From Acidobacteriota bacterium (lineage in GTDB: Bacteria > Acidobacteriota > Terriglobia > Acidiferrales > UBA7541): DNA of 64,000 nt. The DNA is taken from the NCBI GenBank assembly GCA_003223255.1, contig QHYJ01000165.1, positions 23,926 to 87,925 of the forward strand, in the 5' to 3' direction. Under the pieces are notes generated by a model. The model had not been told where the DNA came from. It searched no databases and saw only the letters and a list, made by a program, of their open reading frames with translations. Shown here in pieces: positions 1 to 10,214 of the stretch (its first letter is position 1; the number at the start of each line of letters is the position of its first letter). Position numbers and translations under genes: made by a program.

Positions 1-77
1 ACATTCGGCAAGGCGCGTTCTAAAAGAAACGCGCGGCGGGGCACTATCCCAATAGTTCACAGCGCAGAGGAGGAATC

Positions 78-323
78 ATGGAAGGCCTCATTTATGCGAT
101 TGTGGTGGGCCTGATCGCCGGGTGGCTGGCGGGGCAAGTGATGAAAGGCGGAGGCTATGGAGTTGTGGTAGATATTATTCTTGGGATTTTGGGCGGAATT
201 GTGGGCCGGTGGGTGTTTGGAATAGTGGGCTTGCATGCAGGCGGAATGATCGGATCGATTGTCGTTTCCTTTGTTGGGGCGGTGATTCTGGTGTGGATTA
301 CGCGATTGGTGAAGAAGAAATAA
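78..323 (+). CDS. GlsB/YeaQ/YmgE (transglycosylase-associated) family membrane protein
   Basis: 81 aa, Gly-rich three-TM pattern MEGLIYAIVVGLIAGWLAGQVMKGGGYGVVVDIILGILGGIVGRWVFG; RBS-like gaggagg upstream. Confidence 0.9.
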   Translation: MEGLIYAIVVGLIAGWLAGQVMKGGGYGVVVDIILGILGGIVGRWVFGIVGLHAGGMIGSIVVSFVGAVILVWITRLVKKK

Positions 324-399
324 TCGAGGAGGCGACAGGTCGGCAGCGGAAGTGAGTTCCAACAACGGGGAGTCGCGGCGTTCGCTTTCAGAGCTAGCG

Positions 400-419
400 G
401 GCGGGGCAAGCCCCGCCCC
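400..419. repeat. Perfect GC-rich inverted repeat GGGCGGGGC-AA-GCCCCGCCC between convergent genes
   Basis: 9-bp perfect arms; lies between convergent 78-323(+) and 449-1978(-). Confidence 0.7.
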
Positions 420-448
420 TACACTGGGATTTATAGAAAAATGCAGAG

Positions 449-1978
449 TTAGTAGTTTGCGTTGCTGGCCTTGCTGTGGGTCGCCAGGAACCATTCGGCT
501 TCGGAGTTGCGATGGTATTTCAGGCAAGTGCGGGCAGCCTCGGCGGCGGCCGCATTTCCCAGTTTTTCTTCGACGGCGGCCAATTGTTGAAGCGCCAGAG
601 GCGAATGCGGATCGGCGGAGAGCCCTTCGGCAGCGTTCTCAAAGTCGCCTTTTGAGGCGGAAAGATAACCGCGCGCAGTCTCGAAATAGCTGCCGACGAG
701 CTGATCTTTTGAAGCGGTAGCCAACGTCTCGAGTTCGGAAAGAGGCTGCGCGGCATCGCCTTGCCGTCCCTGGAGGGACAACACGCGTACACGTTCGCGC
801 AACACCGCGGCGCGCGCGATGCCGCGATCGGATTCGTTCATGCCCGCTAGAGGTTTTTCCACGAACACGGAGAGAGACTTAAGTTGCTCGAGTTCGGATT
901 GTGGGTCGGAGGTGAGCAGGGCCTGCGCCATTCCGACTTGAAATTGCGAATTCGGTTCTTTTTTGCCTGCCGCTTCCTTGGCAAGAGCCGCTAACTCTTT
1001 GCGGCCTTCCACCGGCTGTCGCTCCCAGAAGTAGACGAGCGTCTTCAGGTACTTGACGTACAGCTCGTCCATCCGGTTCCGCGCCATGGGGATGGCGCGG
1101 TCGTACTCCTGACGCGCGCCGGCGAAATCGCCCATCAGCGTGCGCGTGTTGCCAAGTCCGTATTGCGAGCTGATGTACGCCGGATCGATTTTTAACGCCG
1201 CGTGGTAGTGTTCGAGCGAGTCTTGGTCATTGCCTGCTTCGCGCAAAACCTCGCCGAGCGAATCCTGAGGATTGGGAGAAGCGGGTTCCACTTCCGCATA
1301 GCGCTTCAAGGAAGCGACAGCCCTGGCTGGATCAGGATTGCTCGAATCGAGGTACAAATAGCCGAGACGGTTGAGGGCGGCGGGGAAATTGGGATCCACC
1401 TGCAAAGCCGTTTCCAGCAAGGTGCGCGCGCGGTCATCATCCTGCTGGAGGAAAAGCCATTCCCCGGTGACATACAGAATGTGCTTATCGCGGGGATAAC
1501 GCCTCAGCAGGTCGTTCATGCTGACGATGGCGGGAAGAAGATTGTGGTCCTGGATAGCGGTCATCCAGCGAATCAGGAGCCGTTCGTCAGGAGTCGCATG
1601 AGGGAGAAGCGCCTTGGCCTTGGCTAGCGCGGCAGCGTCGGGCATGCCGCGACGGGCAGCGAAAGAAACCAGGGCGCAGCTCAGAGCAGAGTGCGGATCT
1701 TTCTGCGTGGCTTGGCGCGCCAGGTTCGCCGACGGCTCATACATGGCGTTTTCGTACTTGTCCCAGGCAAGCTCCAGCGATTTGCGCGCTTCCTCGGACT
1801 TGGTGGAGAGAGGGATGGCGCCGAAAAGCTGTTGCGCAAGCGGTACGACCGGCGACGCGTGAGCGCCAGAGCGGTTGGAGGCCGGTTCTATGCGGGGAGC
1901 GGCCGTCTGCGCCAAGGCGCTGGCGGCTAGAAAACCGGGAAAGATCAGCAGGAACCAACGCGCAACGAAGCGAGCCAT
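449..1978 (-). CDS. Secreted TPR-repeat protein
   Basis: N-terminal signal peptide MARFVARWFLLIFPGFLAASALAQ, repeated TPR-like A-LG-Y/A-L--P segments. Confidence 0.85.
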   Translation of the reverse strand: MARFVARWFLLIFPGFLAASALAQTAAPRIEPASNRSGAHASPVVPLAQQLFGAIPLSTKSEEARKSLELAWDKYENAMYEPSANLARQATQKDPHSALSCALVSFAARRGMPDAAALAKAKALLPHATPDERLLIRWMTAIQDHNLLPAIVSMNDLLRRYPRDKHILYVTGEWLFLQQDDDRARTLLETALQVDPNFPAALNRLGYLYLDSSNPDPARAVASLKRYAEVEPASPNPQDSLGEVLREAGNDQDSLEHYHAALKIDPAYISSQYGLGNTRTLMGDFAGARQEYDRAIPMARNRMDELYVKYLKTLVYFWERQPVEGRKELAALAKEAAGKKEPNSQFQVGMAQALLTSDPQSELEQLKSLSVFVEKPLAGMNESDRGIARAAVLRERVRVLSLQGRQGDAAQPLSELETLATASKDQLVGSYFETARGYLSASKGDFENAAEGLSADPHSPLALQQLAAVEEKLGNAAAAEAARTCLKYHRNSEAEWFLATHSKASNANY

Positions 1979-2222
1979 GTCGAATCACTCCTGTCCGGAA
2001 TTGAACTCAGGATAAGTTCTAGTCCCTGAACCTAGCGCACTCCAGGAGGAGGCCGATACTGACCGGTAGGGCAGGTGGTGCGGAAGGATCAAGAGCGGAT
2101 TGGCGGCACGCGAACGTTGGGGCGAGGCATAAGGTTGGACACACGCCTCAAAAGGGATACTTGCCAAGAGGCGGCGCGACTGAACATACTGCCGGGAAAC
2201 TTGTGCAAAACGAGAGAGGCCT

Positions 2223-2708
2223 ATGAAGTTGCTACGATTCCCGAGAGGATTTCCAATTGCAGCGATTTTGTGGTGCCTTGCGCTCTTGGCCGCGGGGGCG
2301 TTCGCAGGAATCAAGAACATGGCGGTAGTGGTTGCGGCGGGCAGCAAGCTCTCTGACGTTTCCCTTGCAGATTTGGCGAAGCTCTGCAGGGGCACGCAGA
2401 AAACGTGGCCGGACGGCAAGAACTTTACGCTGGTGATCAAGGATCCAGAATCTCCGGACATGCATATCGCCACGCAAAAGCTGTTTGGCGCGGGTCCGGG
2501 TGGAATCAAAGCCATCCTTGCGAGGCTGAACGAATCCCGGCTGACGGTGAAAATCGTGGATAGCGATGAGGATTTGTTGCGCACGGTGGAAACGACGCCG
2601 GGGGCGGTGGGCATTATCGACGTTTATTCGATCAACAGTTCGGTAAAAGTTCTTCGGGTTGACGGCAAGCTGCCCTTTGACGTCAGGTACGCCTTGAAGG
2701 GGAATTAA
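2223..2708 (+). CDS. Small secreted PBP-like (phosphate-binding-protein-like) substrate-binding domain protein
   Basis: Signal peptide plus 'TTPGAVGIIDVYSINSSVKVLRVDG' typical of PstS-like domains. Confidence 0.7.
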   Translation: MKLLRFPRGFPIAAILWCLALLAAGAFAGIKNMAVVVAAGSKLSDVSLADLAKLCRGTQKTWPDGKNFTLVIKDPESPDMHIATQKLFGAGPGGIKAILARLNESRLTVKIVDSDEDLLRTVETTPGAVGIIDVYSINSSVKVLRVDGKLPFDVRYALKGN

Positions 2709-2924
2709 GCCCGTCATTTCCTAGCCATTGCGAGGCACTTCTCCGCAGTTGGCTCAACTAAAGAGTAATTTTAACTAAGAGGGAAATCAGGCGGGCCCCA
2801 GGCTTCCCTTTGGCCCAATTGGGCCGTCCGCTACCGCCGGAAACTCGACCTCCTGGGCCGGTTTGTATGCGCCAAATGATACGCCAACCGTGGGGGTAAT
2901 CACTACATAGGGTGGGGAAAAGCC

Positions 2925-2964
2925 CCCTGTACGACAGGACAGGTTTTCCACAAGAGGTACAGGG
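2925..2964. repeat. Inverted repeat CCCTGTAC ... GTACAGGG (24-nt loop) in noncoding gap
   Basis: 8-bp perfect arms at 2925-2932 and 2957-2964. Confidence 0.5.
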
Positions 2965-3090
2965 AAAATCTGGCGAAAACTGTGGCGAAAGTGTATATGT
3001 GTTAAGCTGTTTACTGTAAATGGCTTACATCGTTTCTGGGTAATAAAAGCCGGTACTAGGAGACTCGTTTAGCGCGTAAAATGTAACTTT

Positions 3091-3133
3091 TGTACCATCG
3101 ATTTTGGTGCGCTCCCAAGTGTCTAATGGTACA
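3091..3133. repeat. Inverted repeat TGTACCAT ... ATGGTACA (27-nt loop) in the same noncoding gap
   Basis: 8-bp perfect arms at 3091-3098 and 3126-3133. Confidence 0.5.
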
Positions 3134-3234
3134 GGTCCTGCGGACATGCCCATTCGGGTAGGTCGCAGCATCTAACGTCAGGGTAAGTGCAGGTGAGTTT
3201 AGGGGCTCTTCGAATTGGGGGGTAGGAACGGTCC

Positions 3235-3564
3235 ATGAGTGCGGATGGTAGTCAAGTAAAGGCAAAAAAGAGGGACCAGGATCGAAAGTGGATGTGGTGG
3301 GTACTCGGCACCATTGTCGCGCTGCAACTTTATTTTGTGCAGGAGCTGTTGGCGGCGTTTGCCCTATTTGCGATGGCGTTTCTGGGCATGGCCGGCGTGG
3401 TCATCAGCGCATATACGCTGCACCGGGTTTGGGTTGTGACGGTGGACCGAGTTGCCGACAGCCAGCATCCCGTCGTGGCTGCCGTGCGTCATGGGATTTA
3501 CAGCATTGAAGATTTGGCGCGCCGGCCGTTCCGGCGCCCAGGTTCCGCGCAGCCCGCGAATTGA
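3235..3564 (+). CDS. Small hypothetical membrane protein
   Basis: Two adjacent hydrophobic stretches (MWWVLGTIVALQLYFVQELLAAFALFAMAFLGMAGVVIS); followed by strong terminator. Confidence 0.6.
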   Translation: MSADGSQVKAKKRDQDRKWMWWVLGTIVALQLYFVQELLAAFALFAMAFLGMAGVVISAYTLHRVWVVTVDRVADSQHPVVAAVRHGIYSIEDLARRPFRRPGSAQPAN

Positions 3565-3650
3565 GAGATTGAGTTTCTGGTCTCAGCCAGAGCACACGCA
3601 GAACTGTTCCTCTTGCCTCCTTCAGGAGTGACGCAGGTTCTGCAATCAGG

Positions 3651-3703
3651 GAAAAGAAAAAGGCCAGCCGTGCTAAGAGAGAGCGGCTGGCCTTTTTCTT
3701 TTC
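3651..3703. terminator. Bidirectional intrinsic terminator
   Basis: 20-bp perfect inverted repeat gaaaagaaaaaggccagccg / cggctggcctttttcttttc with 13-nt loop, between convergent genes. Confidence 0.9.
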
Positions 3704-3723
3704 GGAACGATCTCTATGCCGTC

Positions 3724-5301
3724 CTAATGGGTGAAGGGATCGCTATCCGGCGCAGGGAGGATCTCCGGACCTTCGGCATCCGCGGGGCCGTTGCCCTCAC
3801 GAGCTTGTTGCAAGGACTTCCCGTTGTCCTTGGTGAGGCTCTCCAGAGTGGCTTTTGAGTGCTCGTCGACGGCGCTCACCGCCGCAACGAGGCAGGAGTA
3901 GAGAAACGCTTTCATGCCTTTGCGGAATTGGTCGGTGGAGCGTTCGGAGGCGCGCGTCACTTCGGCTTCGAGCGCCTGGCGGTGGGCCTCGCAAGCCGCG
4001 CGGCCTTCCGCGTCAAGAGAGGAGATGGCTGAGGCAGCGCGGTCTTTCGTTTCCGAGAGAATCGCGTTCATTTGCGATTCCGCCTGCCGCTGAAGGTTGG
4101 CGAGAGTAGCGTTCACAGAGCTCTGCACGAGAGCTTGCACCTCCGCCGAGCGGGCGTCCAGTTTCAGCAGCGCCTCTTGTACCACCGACTGCGTGCTCTC
4201 CAGGAGGCGTTCAAAGCGGCGATCCATAATTCGGGCGGCTGCGCCATCGAAATCGGCAGACACGCGGCCAACCGCCTCATTGAGCCGCGCCTGAGCCCGA
4301 GGTTCCAATTCGTTGTTCATTTTCCCCCAAAATTCCTGGCAGCGGTCGAGCTCTCGTTTCAGTTCCGCGGCCTGGTTTGCAAGCCGCTGCGTCAATTCTT
4401 CCGCGTGGGCGCGATACTTCTCCATCTCTTCTTTCCAATGGGCCGCGATCACCGAGGCGGTTACGGCGGCGATTTCATCTTTTGTGGCGAGGCCGCCCGC
4501 GGCCGCTTCAGAGCGAGACGGCAGAAGCTGTTGAACTTCGCGAATGCTGGCCTGGCGGATATCGTCGATGGTAGCCACAGCCTTGCGCACGGCTTCGTCC
4601 AACTGTTTTGCGATGGCGGTTTGCACGGCTCTCTCGGCGGCTTGTTGCAGCCTTTCCTGGAGCGCGTCGATGAGTCCATTCGGAGTGATCACGATACGCT
4701 GCGGTTTCGGAGCTTCGGTGAGCATGGGAGCGGGAGGCCTGGAAGCTACCGGGGGGGAAGGAAAAGTGGCGACCTCGGCGAGTTTGTGCTCGGGTGAAGG
4801 CGGCTCTGCTGGCTCTCGTAGCTCATCTGCTTCCGCCGCTTCGGTTTCGATCGGGGGAGTTTCGGGCTCAGACCCGGCAACGGCCGAGGATTGAGGCGCG
4901 AAAGTCGCAATCTCTCCGAAACTGAGCCAGTCCTGGGGCGGCGTGACGACGCCCCACACGTTCCCCGGCTTTTCCAATTCCACGCCGACCTGCTGCAACT
5001 CGCGCGTGTTTTGGGAAGGATGAATCGACCGCACTCTGGCGCGAATAGCGGGCGGCTTCGGCTCTACGTTCAAGCCCACTACTTGCAACGTCACGCAAGT
5101 CCCCACGCCATAATCGTGCCGCGAAGGATACCGGCAGCCATGCAGATTGACACTGGTCGAGACGGTCCTTTCGACGAACGGCTCCCCCAGACGGTTTTGG
5201 CCGAAGACGATCAGTGGAACGGAACGGTCGAGGCGCGTGCTGCGCCGCGACTCTTCCTTCACAAAATTATCAGGAGTCCCGGCAAGAGACGATTGACTCA
5301 C
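3724..5301 (-). CDS. PilZ-domain protein with long C-terminal coiled-coil region
   Basis: N-term 'EESRRSTRLDRSVPLIVFG...STSVNLHGCRYPS...GTCVTLQVVG...RARVRSIHPS...QQVGVELEKPGNVWGV' fits a PilZ pattern; Ala/Glu-rich helical region follows. GTG start at 5301 preferred over the ORF extension to 5445. Confidence 0.65.
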   Translation of the reverse strand: MSQSSLAGTPDNFVKEESRRSTRLDRSVPLIVFGQNRLGEPFVERTVSTSVNLHGCRYPSRHDYGVGTCVTLQVVGLNVEPKPPAIRARVRSIHPSQNTRELQQVGVELEKPGNVWGVVTPPQDWLSFGEIATFAPQSSAVAGSEPETPPIETEAAEADELREPAEPPSPEHKLAEVATFPSPPVASRPPAPMLTEAPKPQRIVITPNGLIDALQERLQQAAERAVQTAIAKQLDEAVRKAVATIDDIRQASIREVQQLLPSRSEAAAGGLATKDEIAAVTASVIAAHWKEEMEKYRAHAEELTQRLANQAAELKRELDRCQEFWGKMNNELEPRAQARLNEAVGRVSADFDGAAARIMDRRFERLLESTQSVVQEALLKLDARSAEVQALVQSSVNATLANLQRQAESQMNAILSETKDRAASAISSLDAEGRAACEAHRQALEAEVTRASERSTDQFRKGMKAFLYSCLVAAVSAVDEHSKATLESLTKDNGKSLQQAREGNGPADAEGPEILPAPDSDPFTH

Positions 5302-5546
5302 GTCTTCTCCCTGAAAATGCGCCTTCGATTTCCCATGGTAATCGGAGCGGCTCACTCCGCCCGGGGAAGTTCTGCCGCTCCCTGGACCTATCGCGCTAAT
5401 GCTAGCCGAACCGTGCCTCGTTGTCGAATGCTTCCCGCATGGCATGGCGCGCCGTGGCGAACCGCCGGGGGCCCGTAAGCGCTTTTGAAGGCGACGAAAT
5501 GAACGGGTCTTTGATAGGCTTGCGGCTCTGAAGGGAGGAAATTCCT

Positions 5547-6830
5547 ATGCGCCGTTTCCTTGCTTTTGTTCTGGCGGGCCAGCTGACACCCGTTTTCGCG
5601 GTGGGACAAGCTCCGCACCGCATGGTCATCCGCGCGGGCAAATTGATTGATGGAAAAAGCGACAAGCCGGTGGAGAACGCGCTCATTTTGATTGAAGGCG
5701 AGAAGATCACCTCGGTCACACCTGGCGGGAGGGCGCCAACCGGCGCGGAAATGATCGACTTGTCCAAACAGACGGTGCTGCCGGGATTCATGGATGTGCA
5801 CACCCACGTTCTTTTGCAGGGGGATGTCACGGCGGCGGAATACGACGAACAGTTGCTCAAGGAATCGATTCCGTACCGTGCGATTCTTGCCGCGCGCAAC
5901 GCGCAAATTGCGCTGTCGCACGGGTTCACGGCGATGCGCGACCTGGAAACCGAAGGCGCGATGTATGCCGTCGTGGACGTGAAGACCGCCATTGCCAACG
6001 GCGAAGTGCCCGGCCCGCGCATGCAAGTGGCCACGCGCGCGATGACCCCGACCGGGATGTATCCGCTGCTCGGTTTCTCGTGGGAGCTGAAGGTGCCCAC
6101 GGGCGTGCAATACGTCGACGGCGTGGAGGGCGCTCGCAAAGCGGTGCGCGAGCAGGTTATGTACGGCGCGGACTGGATCAAGTATTACTCCGACCGCCGC
6201 TACCACTTTGAGGGGGATGGCGTCTTGCACAGCATGGTAAACTTCACCGACGAAGAAGCGAAGGCCATTGTAGATGAGGCGCACCGGTGGGGAAAGAAAG
6301 TGGCTGCGCATGCCATCGGCAGCGAGGGGATTGCTGCGGTGCTCCGCGCGGGCGTGGAAACGGTCGAGCATGGCGACGGCCTGACGGACGCGCTGATGGA
6401 CGAGATGGTACGCAAGGGAGTGTATTGGGTGCCGACGCTCACCGTCGGCTTGTACGTGGCTCCGGGCCGCGGTGGAAATTGGCAAAAGATGGCGGACTTG
6501 CAGAGAGAGAATTTCGCAAAGGCCGTCAGGAAGGGCGTAAAGATTGCGCTGGGCACGGATGCCGGGGGCTTTGACTGGAAAAAGGTAAATCAAGCGAAAG
6601 AGTTTGAATACTACGTGCAGTACGGCATGACGCCAATGCAAGCGATTCATACTGGCACGTCGACCGCTGCGGAATTGCTAGGCTGGAGCGACAAAACGGG
6701 AACCGTCGAAGCAGGGAAATGGGCGGATCTCGTGGCGGTCTCCGGCGATCCGTTGAGAGACATCACCGAGTTGCAAAAAGTGAAGTTCGTGAGGAAGGGT
6801 GGAGCAGTCTTCAAGAACGAGCTGCACTAG
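5547..6830 (+). CDS. Metal-dependent amidohydrolase (imidazolonepropionase/prolidase-like)
   Basis: Signal peptide; 'PGFMDVHTHV' HxH, 'DWIKYYSD' Lys, 'AHAIGSEGI', 'VEHGDGLT', 'GTDAGG' ligand motifs all intact. Confidence 0.95.
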   Translation: MRRFLAFVLAGQLTPVFAVGQAPHRMVIRAGKLIDGKSDKPVENALILIEGEKITSVTPGGRAPTGAEMIDLSKQTVLPGFMDVHTHVLLQGDVTAAEYDEQLLKESIPYRAILAARNAQIALSHGFTAMRDLETEGAMYAVVDVKTAIANGEVPGPRMQVATRAMTPTGMYPLLGFSWELKVPTGVQYVDGVEGARKAVREQVMYGADWIKYYSDRRYHFEGDGVLHSMVNFTDEEAKAIVDEAHRWGKKVAAHAIGSEGIAAVLRAGVETVEHGDGLTDALMDEMVRKGVYWVPTLTVGLYVAPGRGGNWQKMADLQRENFAKAVRKGVKIALGTDAGGFDWKKVNQAKEFEYYVQYGMTPMQAIHTGTSTAAELLGWSDKTGTVEAGKWADLVAVSGDPLRDITELQKVKFVRKGGAVFKNELH

Positions 6831-7025
6831 CCTATTTACTTGCGGCTGTTCTGGCAGTGCGTCTTGGAGCCTCCCGTACTCTAAGCAGTGGGCGACAGCC
6901 CGCGTCAAAGACCCTCGTAAATCAACAAATTGAAATTCAGAAAGCGTCCAAGAGAGCAGTGCGTATCTGGCTTCGCTCCATTTTACCATTATCGCGAGGC
7001 GTCCCATTGCATGACGTTGAGGATA

Positions 7026-7808
7026 TCAGTAGAAGGCCACGCCGCCGTCGACGTTGATGGATTGTCCGGTGATGGCGCTGGACTGCCCCGAACACAGGAA
7101 CAACGCGGCGCGGGCGATTTCTTCGGCGGTTTGCGCGCGGCCTTGCAGAAGGCTGTTCAGAAAGGCCGCCAGTTGCTCTTGTTCGCTAACGCCAACCCGC
7201 TTTGCCAAGTCTGCGGCTAATTCTTTGGACATATACGTCTCCGTGACCGGTCCCGGACAGATGGCGTTCACGCGCACGCCCTTGCGTGCGCCTTCTGCGG
7301 CGGTAACACGCGTCAGCCCAAGTAACCCGGCTTTGGCCGCGGCATACGCCGAACCCCACGCGTAAGCCGCTTTCGCCGAGAGGCTGGAAATATTCAGAAT
7401 TACGCCGGAGCTGCGCGCATACATCTCCGGCAGAACCAGTTGGGAAAGCAAAAACGCCGCGCGCAGATGTACGGCGATGACTTTGTCGAACTCCGCGAGA
7501 GGATACTCTTCCACCGGAACGACCGGACCATAATGTCCGGCATTGTTCACCAAAATGTCGACGCGGCCGAACTTTTCGCGAACGGCAGCCACGACGCGCG
7601 TGCACGCAGCTTCTTGCGTCAAATCGGCCATTGCGTACTCCGCACGCCCGCCGTTCTCTGCGATTTCCTTTGCGACCGCGCCTAGTTCTTTCTCAGTACG
7701 CGCGGTAAGAAAGGCGGAGGCGCCTTCTTTCGCGAAAAGATGAGCGATGGCGCGACCGATTCCCCGGCCCGAGCCCGTGATTAGCGCAACTTGATTTTTC
7801 AGCAGCAT
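7026..7808 (-). CDS. SDR family oxidoreductase
   Basis: 'LITGSGRGIGRAIA' (TGxxxGxG), 'DILVNNAG', Ser-Tyr-Lys 'AYAAAKAGLLGLT'. Confidence 0.95.
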   Translation of the reverse strand: MLLKNQVALITGSGRGIGRAIAHLFAKEGASAFLTARTEKELGAVAKEIAENGGRAEYAMADLTQEAACTRVVAAVREKFGRVDILVNNAGHYGPVVPVEEYPLAEFDKVIAVHLRAAFLLSQLVLPEMYARSSGVILNISSLSAKAAYAWGSAYAAAKAGLLGLTRVTAAEGARKGVRVNAICPGPVTETYMSKELAADLAKRVGVSEQEQLAAFLNSLLQGRAQTAEEIARAALFLCSGQSSAITGQSINVDGGVAFY

Positions 7809-8042
7809 GGGGACCATGAGAATAGAAGGTAAACCGCCGCTGACGCAAGGAGCGTGCCGCGCTCATTTCCAGAGTGCTCCGGCGATGCCTCGTTGACAGG
7901 CACAGTACACGGGTGTTTGCCATTATCGCGGTAAACAACAATTCTACAAGTTTCTACAAGAGACTGCCGTTAACGCAACAGCCTCTTTCCGTCATTTGCA
8001 GTGAGTTTTCCCAGCCACTAAACTTGACCTGAAGGCGTGGTG

Positions 8043-9665
8043 ATGTCGCGATTTCGCTTTCTTTCTTGGACTGCATTTCTCTGCGCAGCTCTTCTGCCCG
8101 CGGGCTGCGGCAGTTCGTCGAGCCCTGCCCTTAACGGTAAGCCCCCGGGGCCGTCGCCGAGCACCGATGTAATCACCTATCATTACGACAACCAGCGCAC
8201 GGGGCAGAATCTGAACGAAACGACATTGTCGCCTGCGAACGTGAACTCCACGAAGTTCGGCAAACTGGGCGAATTTGCCGTGGACGGCAAAGTGGACGCT
8301 CAGCCGCTCTACCTTTCTACTGTCAATACTTCGAGCCAAGGCACAAAGAATGTGCTCTACGTGGCCACGGAGCACGACAGCGTTTATGCGTTTGACGCGG
8401 ATAGCGCCGGGGCTGGCGCTCCGATCTGGAAGGTATCCCTGCTCGGCGTAGGCGAATCACCGAGCGACGATCACGGCTGCGGGCAAGTGACGCCGGAGAT
8501 TGGCATCACCTCGACGCCAGTCATCGACCGTACTCGCGGCGCCATCTATGTCGTTGCCGTTTCCAAGAACGGCAGCGGCCAATACTTCCAGAGGATTCAC
8601 GCGCTGGGCTTAACTACGGGCCAGGAACTTTTCGGCGGGCCGAAGACGGTCACTGCGTCCTATCCGGGAACAGGCGCGGGCAGCTCGGGAGGAAACGTGG
8701 TCTTTGTTCCCGGCCAATATCTCGAACGGCCTGGACTGCTGGAAATCAGCGGGACCATTGTGACGACCTGGGGATCCCACTGCGACCAAGGACCCTACAC
8801 CGCCTGGGTCATGACCTTCAGCGCGGACACCCTCGCGCAGGCCAGCGTTCTGAACCTCGTACCTAATGGCAGCGAGGGCGGCATCTGGATGTCTGGAACG
8901 GCGCCTGCCGCGGACGTTTCCGGCAACATCTTCTTTATATTAGGAAATGGCACGTTTGACGCCATCTTGGATGCCGACGGGTTTCCAACGAACCACGATT
9001 GCGGGAACTGCTTCGTGAAGCTTTCTTCGACCGTGCCAATGAGCCTGACCGACTACTTCACGCCTTCCAACACCGTCTCGGAGTCTAACGCCGACCTCGA
9101 TTTCGGTTCCGGCGGGCCGCTGCTTTTACCGGACATGACGGACGCGAGCGGAAAAACGCGACATCTTGCAGTAGGCGCGGGGAAAGACGCAAATATTTAC
9201 GTGCTTGACCGCGACAATATGGGCAAATTCAACGCGTCGCAAAATCAAATCTACCAACAGATCAGCGGACAACTCGCCGGCGGCGTGTTTTCCAAACCGA
9301 GCTATTTTAATGGGACGGTTTACTTTGCCGCCGTGGGAGACGCGCTCAAAGCCTTCCCTATTGCCAGCGCAAAACTAGCGACCGCGCCGTCCTTACAAAG
9401 TTCGCACACGTTCAGCTATCCGGGAGCCAGCCCCAGCATTTCCGCGAACGGCGCAACGAACGGCATCGTGTGGGCCGTGGAATATAGCGGCGCGTCGTTG
9501 CACGCCTTCGATGCGACCAATCTCGGGAACGAACTCTATGACTCCAGCACCACTGGCGGGCGCGACAGCTTTAGCGGTAACAAATTCATCACGCCGGTGG
9601 TGGCCAACGGCAAGGTGTACGTCGGCACGCCCAACAGTGTCGCGGTGTTTGGCCTGTTGCCCTAG
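8043..9665 (+). CDS. Lipoprotein with PQQ-like beta-propeller repeats
   Basis: Lipobox LLPAGCG; 'VLYVATEHDSVYAFDADSAGAGAPIWK' propeller repeats. Confidence 0.8.
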   Translation: MSRFRFLSWTAFLCAALLPAGCGSSSSPALNGKPPGPSPSTDVITYHYDNQRTGQNLNETTLSPANVNSTKFGKLGEFAVDGKVDAQPLYLSTVNTSSQGTKNVLYVATEHDSVYAFDADSAGAGAPIWKVSLLGVGESPSDDHGCGQVTPEIGITSTPVIDRTRGAIYVVAVSKNGSGQYFQRIHALGLTTGQELFGGPKTVTASYPGTGAGSSGGNVVFVPGQYLERPGLLEISGTIVTTWGSHCDQGPYTAWVMTFSADTLAQASVLNLVPNGSEGGIWMSGTAPAADVSGNIFFILGNGTFDAILDADGFPTNHDCGNCFVKLSSTVPMSLTDYFTPSNTVSESNADLDFGSGGPLLLPDMTDASGKTRHLAVGAGKDANIYVLDRDNMGKFNASQNQIYQQISGQLAGGVFSKPSYFNGTVYFAAVGDALKAFPIASAKLATAPSLQSSHTFSYPGASPSISANGATNGIVWAVEYSGASLHAFDATNLGNELYDSSTTGGRDSFSGNKFITPVVANGKVYVGTPNSVAVFGLLP

Positions 9666-10141
9666 CTTTTTGTTGACGTTGATTCGCGTCGCCGGATGTA
9701 AATAAACTTCTCTACGCGCGCGCAGACGGTTCCAGAGGCATCCGTCAATTCCACGATATAGCTGCGGTCCACGGAACGCTGTGCGTTCAGGGCCGCACGG
9801 ATGGCGGCCAACTCGCCGTCGTTAATTACGAATCGCGCGTGCAAGGTTTCTCGGCCGGGTTTCAGAAATTCGATCTTCGCGGCTTTGTCCCACACGATGA
9901 AATCCGGCCCCAACCGGCGAATCAGCATGAGCATGTAAATGGGATCAACCGCCGAATAAATGCTGCCGCCAAAGATTGTTCCCACGTAGTTGCGCGTGCG
10001 CCAGGAAAGCGGCAGCTCCAGCAGCACTTCGCTCCAGTCCTCGGCGATATATTTCAGCTGGCCGCCGGTCCCCCGGTAGCAGCCAAAAAGATAGAAAGAC
10101 CAGCAGCGGAGCTTGTTGGAAATGGTTGCTGGCAAGTGCAT
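9662..10141 (-). CDS. DUF4442 (thioesterase-like hotdog) protein
   Basis: 'RTRNYVGTIFGGSIYSAVDPIYMLMLIRRLGPDFIVWDKAAKIEFLKPGR' matches the DUF4442 pattern. Confidence 0.75.
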   Translation of the reverse strand: MHLPATISNKLRCWSFYLFGCYRGTGGQLKYIAEDWSEVLLELPLSWRTRNYVGTIFGGSIYSAVDPIYMLMLIRRLGPDFIVWDKAAKIEFLKPGRETLHARFVINDGELAAIRAALNAQRSVDRSYIVELTDASGTVCARVEKFIYIRRRESTSTKS

Positions 10142-10214
10142 GACAACGGCATCATATCTGGGAAGGGGGAAGTCTCTAACTGGAAATGAAGCGCTGCTCA
10201 AAAAGGATGCAAGC

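Noticed and set aside
2944-2952. TTTTCCACA, a DnaA-box-like 9-mer in the noncoding gap
   Set aside because: Single match with no cluster, no AT-rich unwinding region and no dnaA/dnaN nearby; not evidence for an origin.
5388-6650. 420-aa minus-strand ORF antisense to the amidohydrolase
   Set aside because: Arg/His-rich translation with no family signature, wholly antisense to a gene with all catalytic motifs; typical GC-rich shadow ORF.
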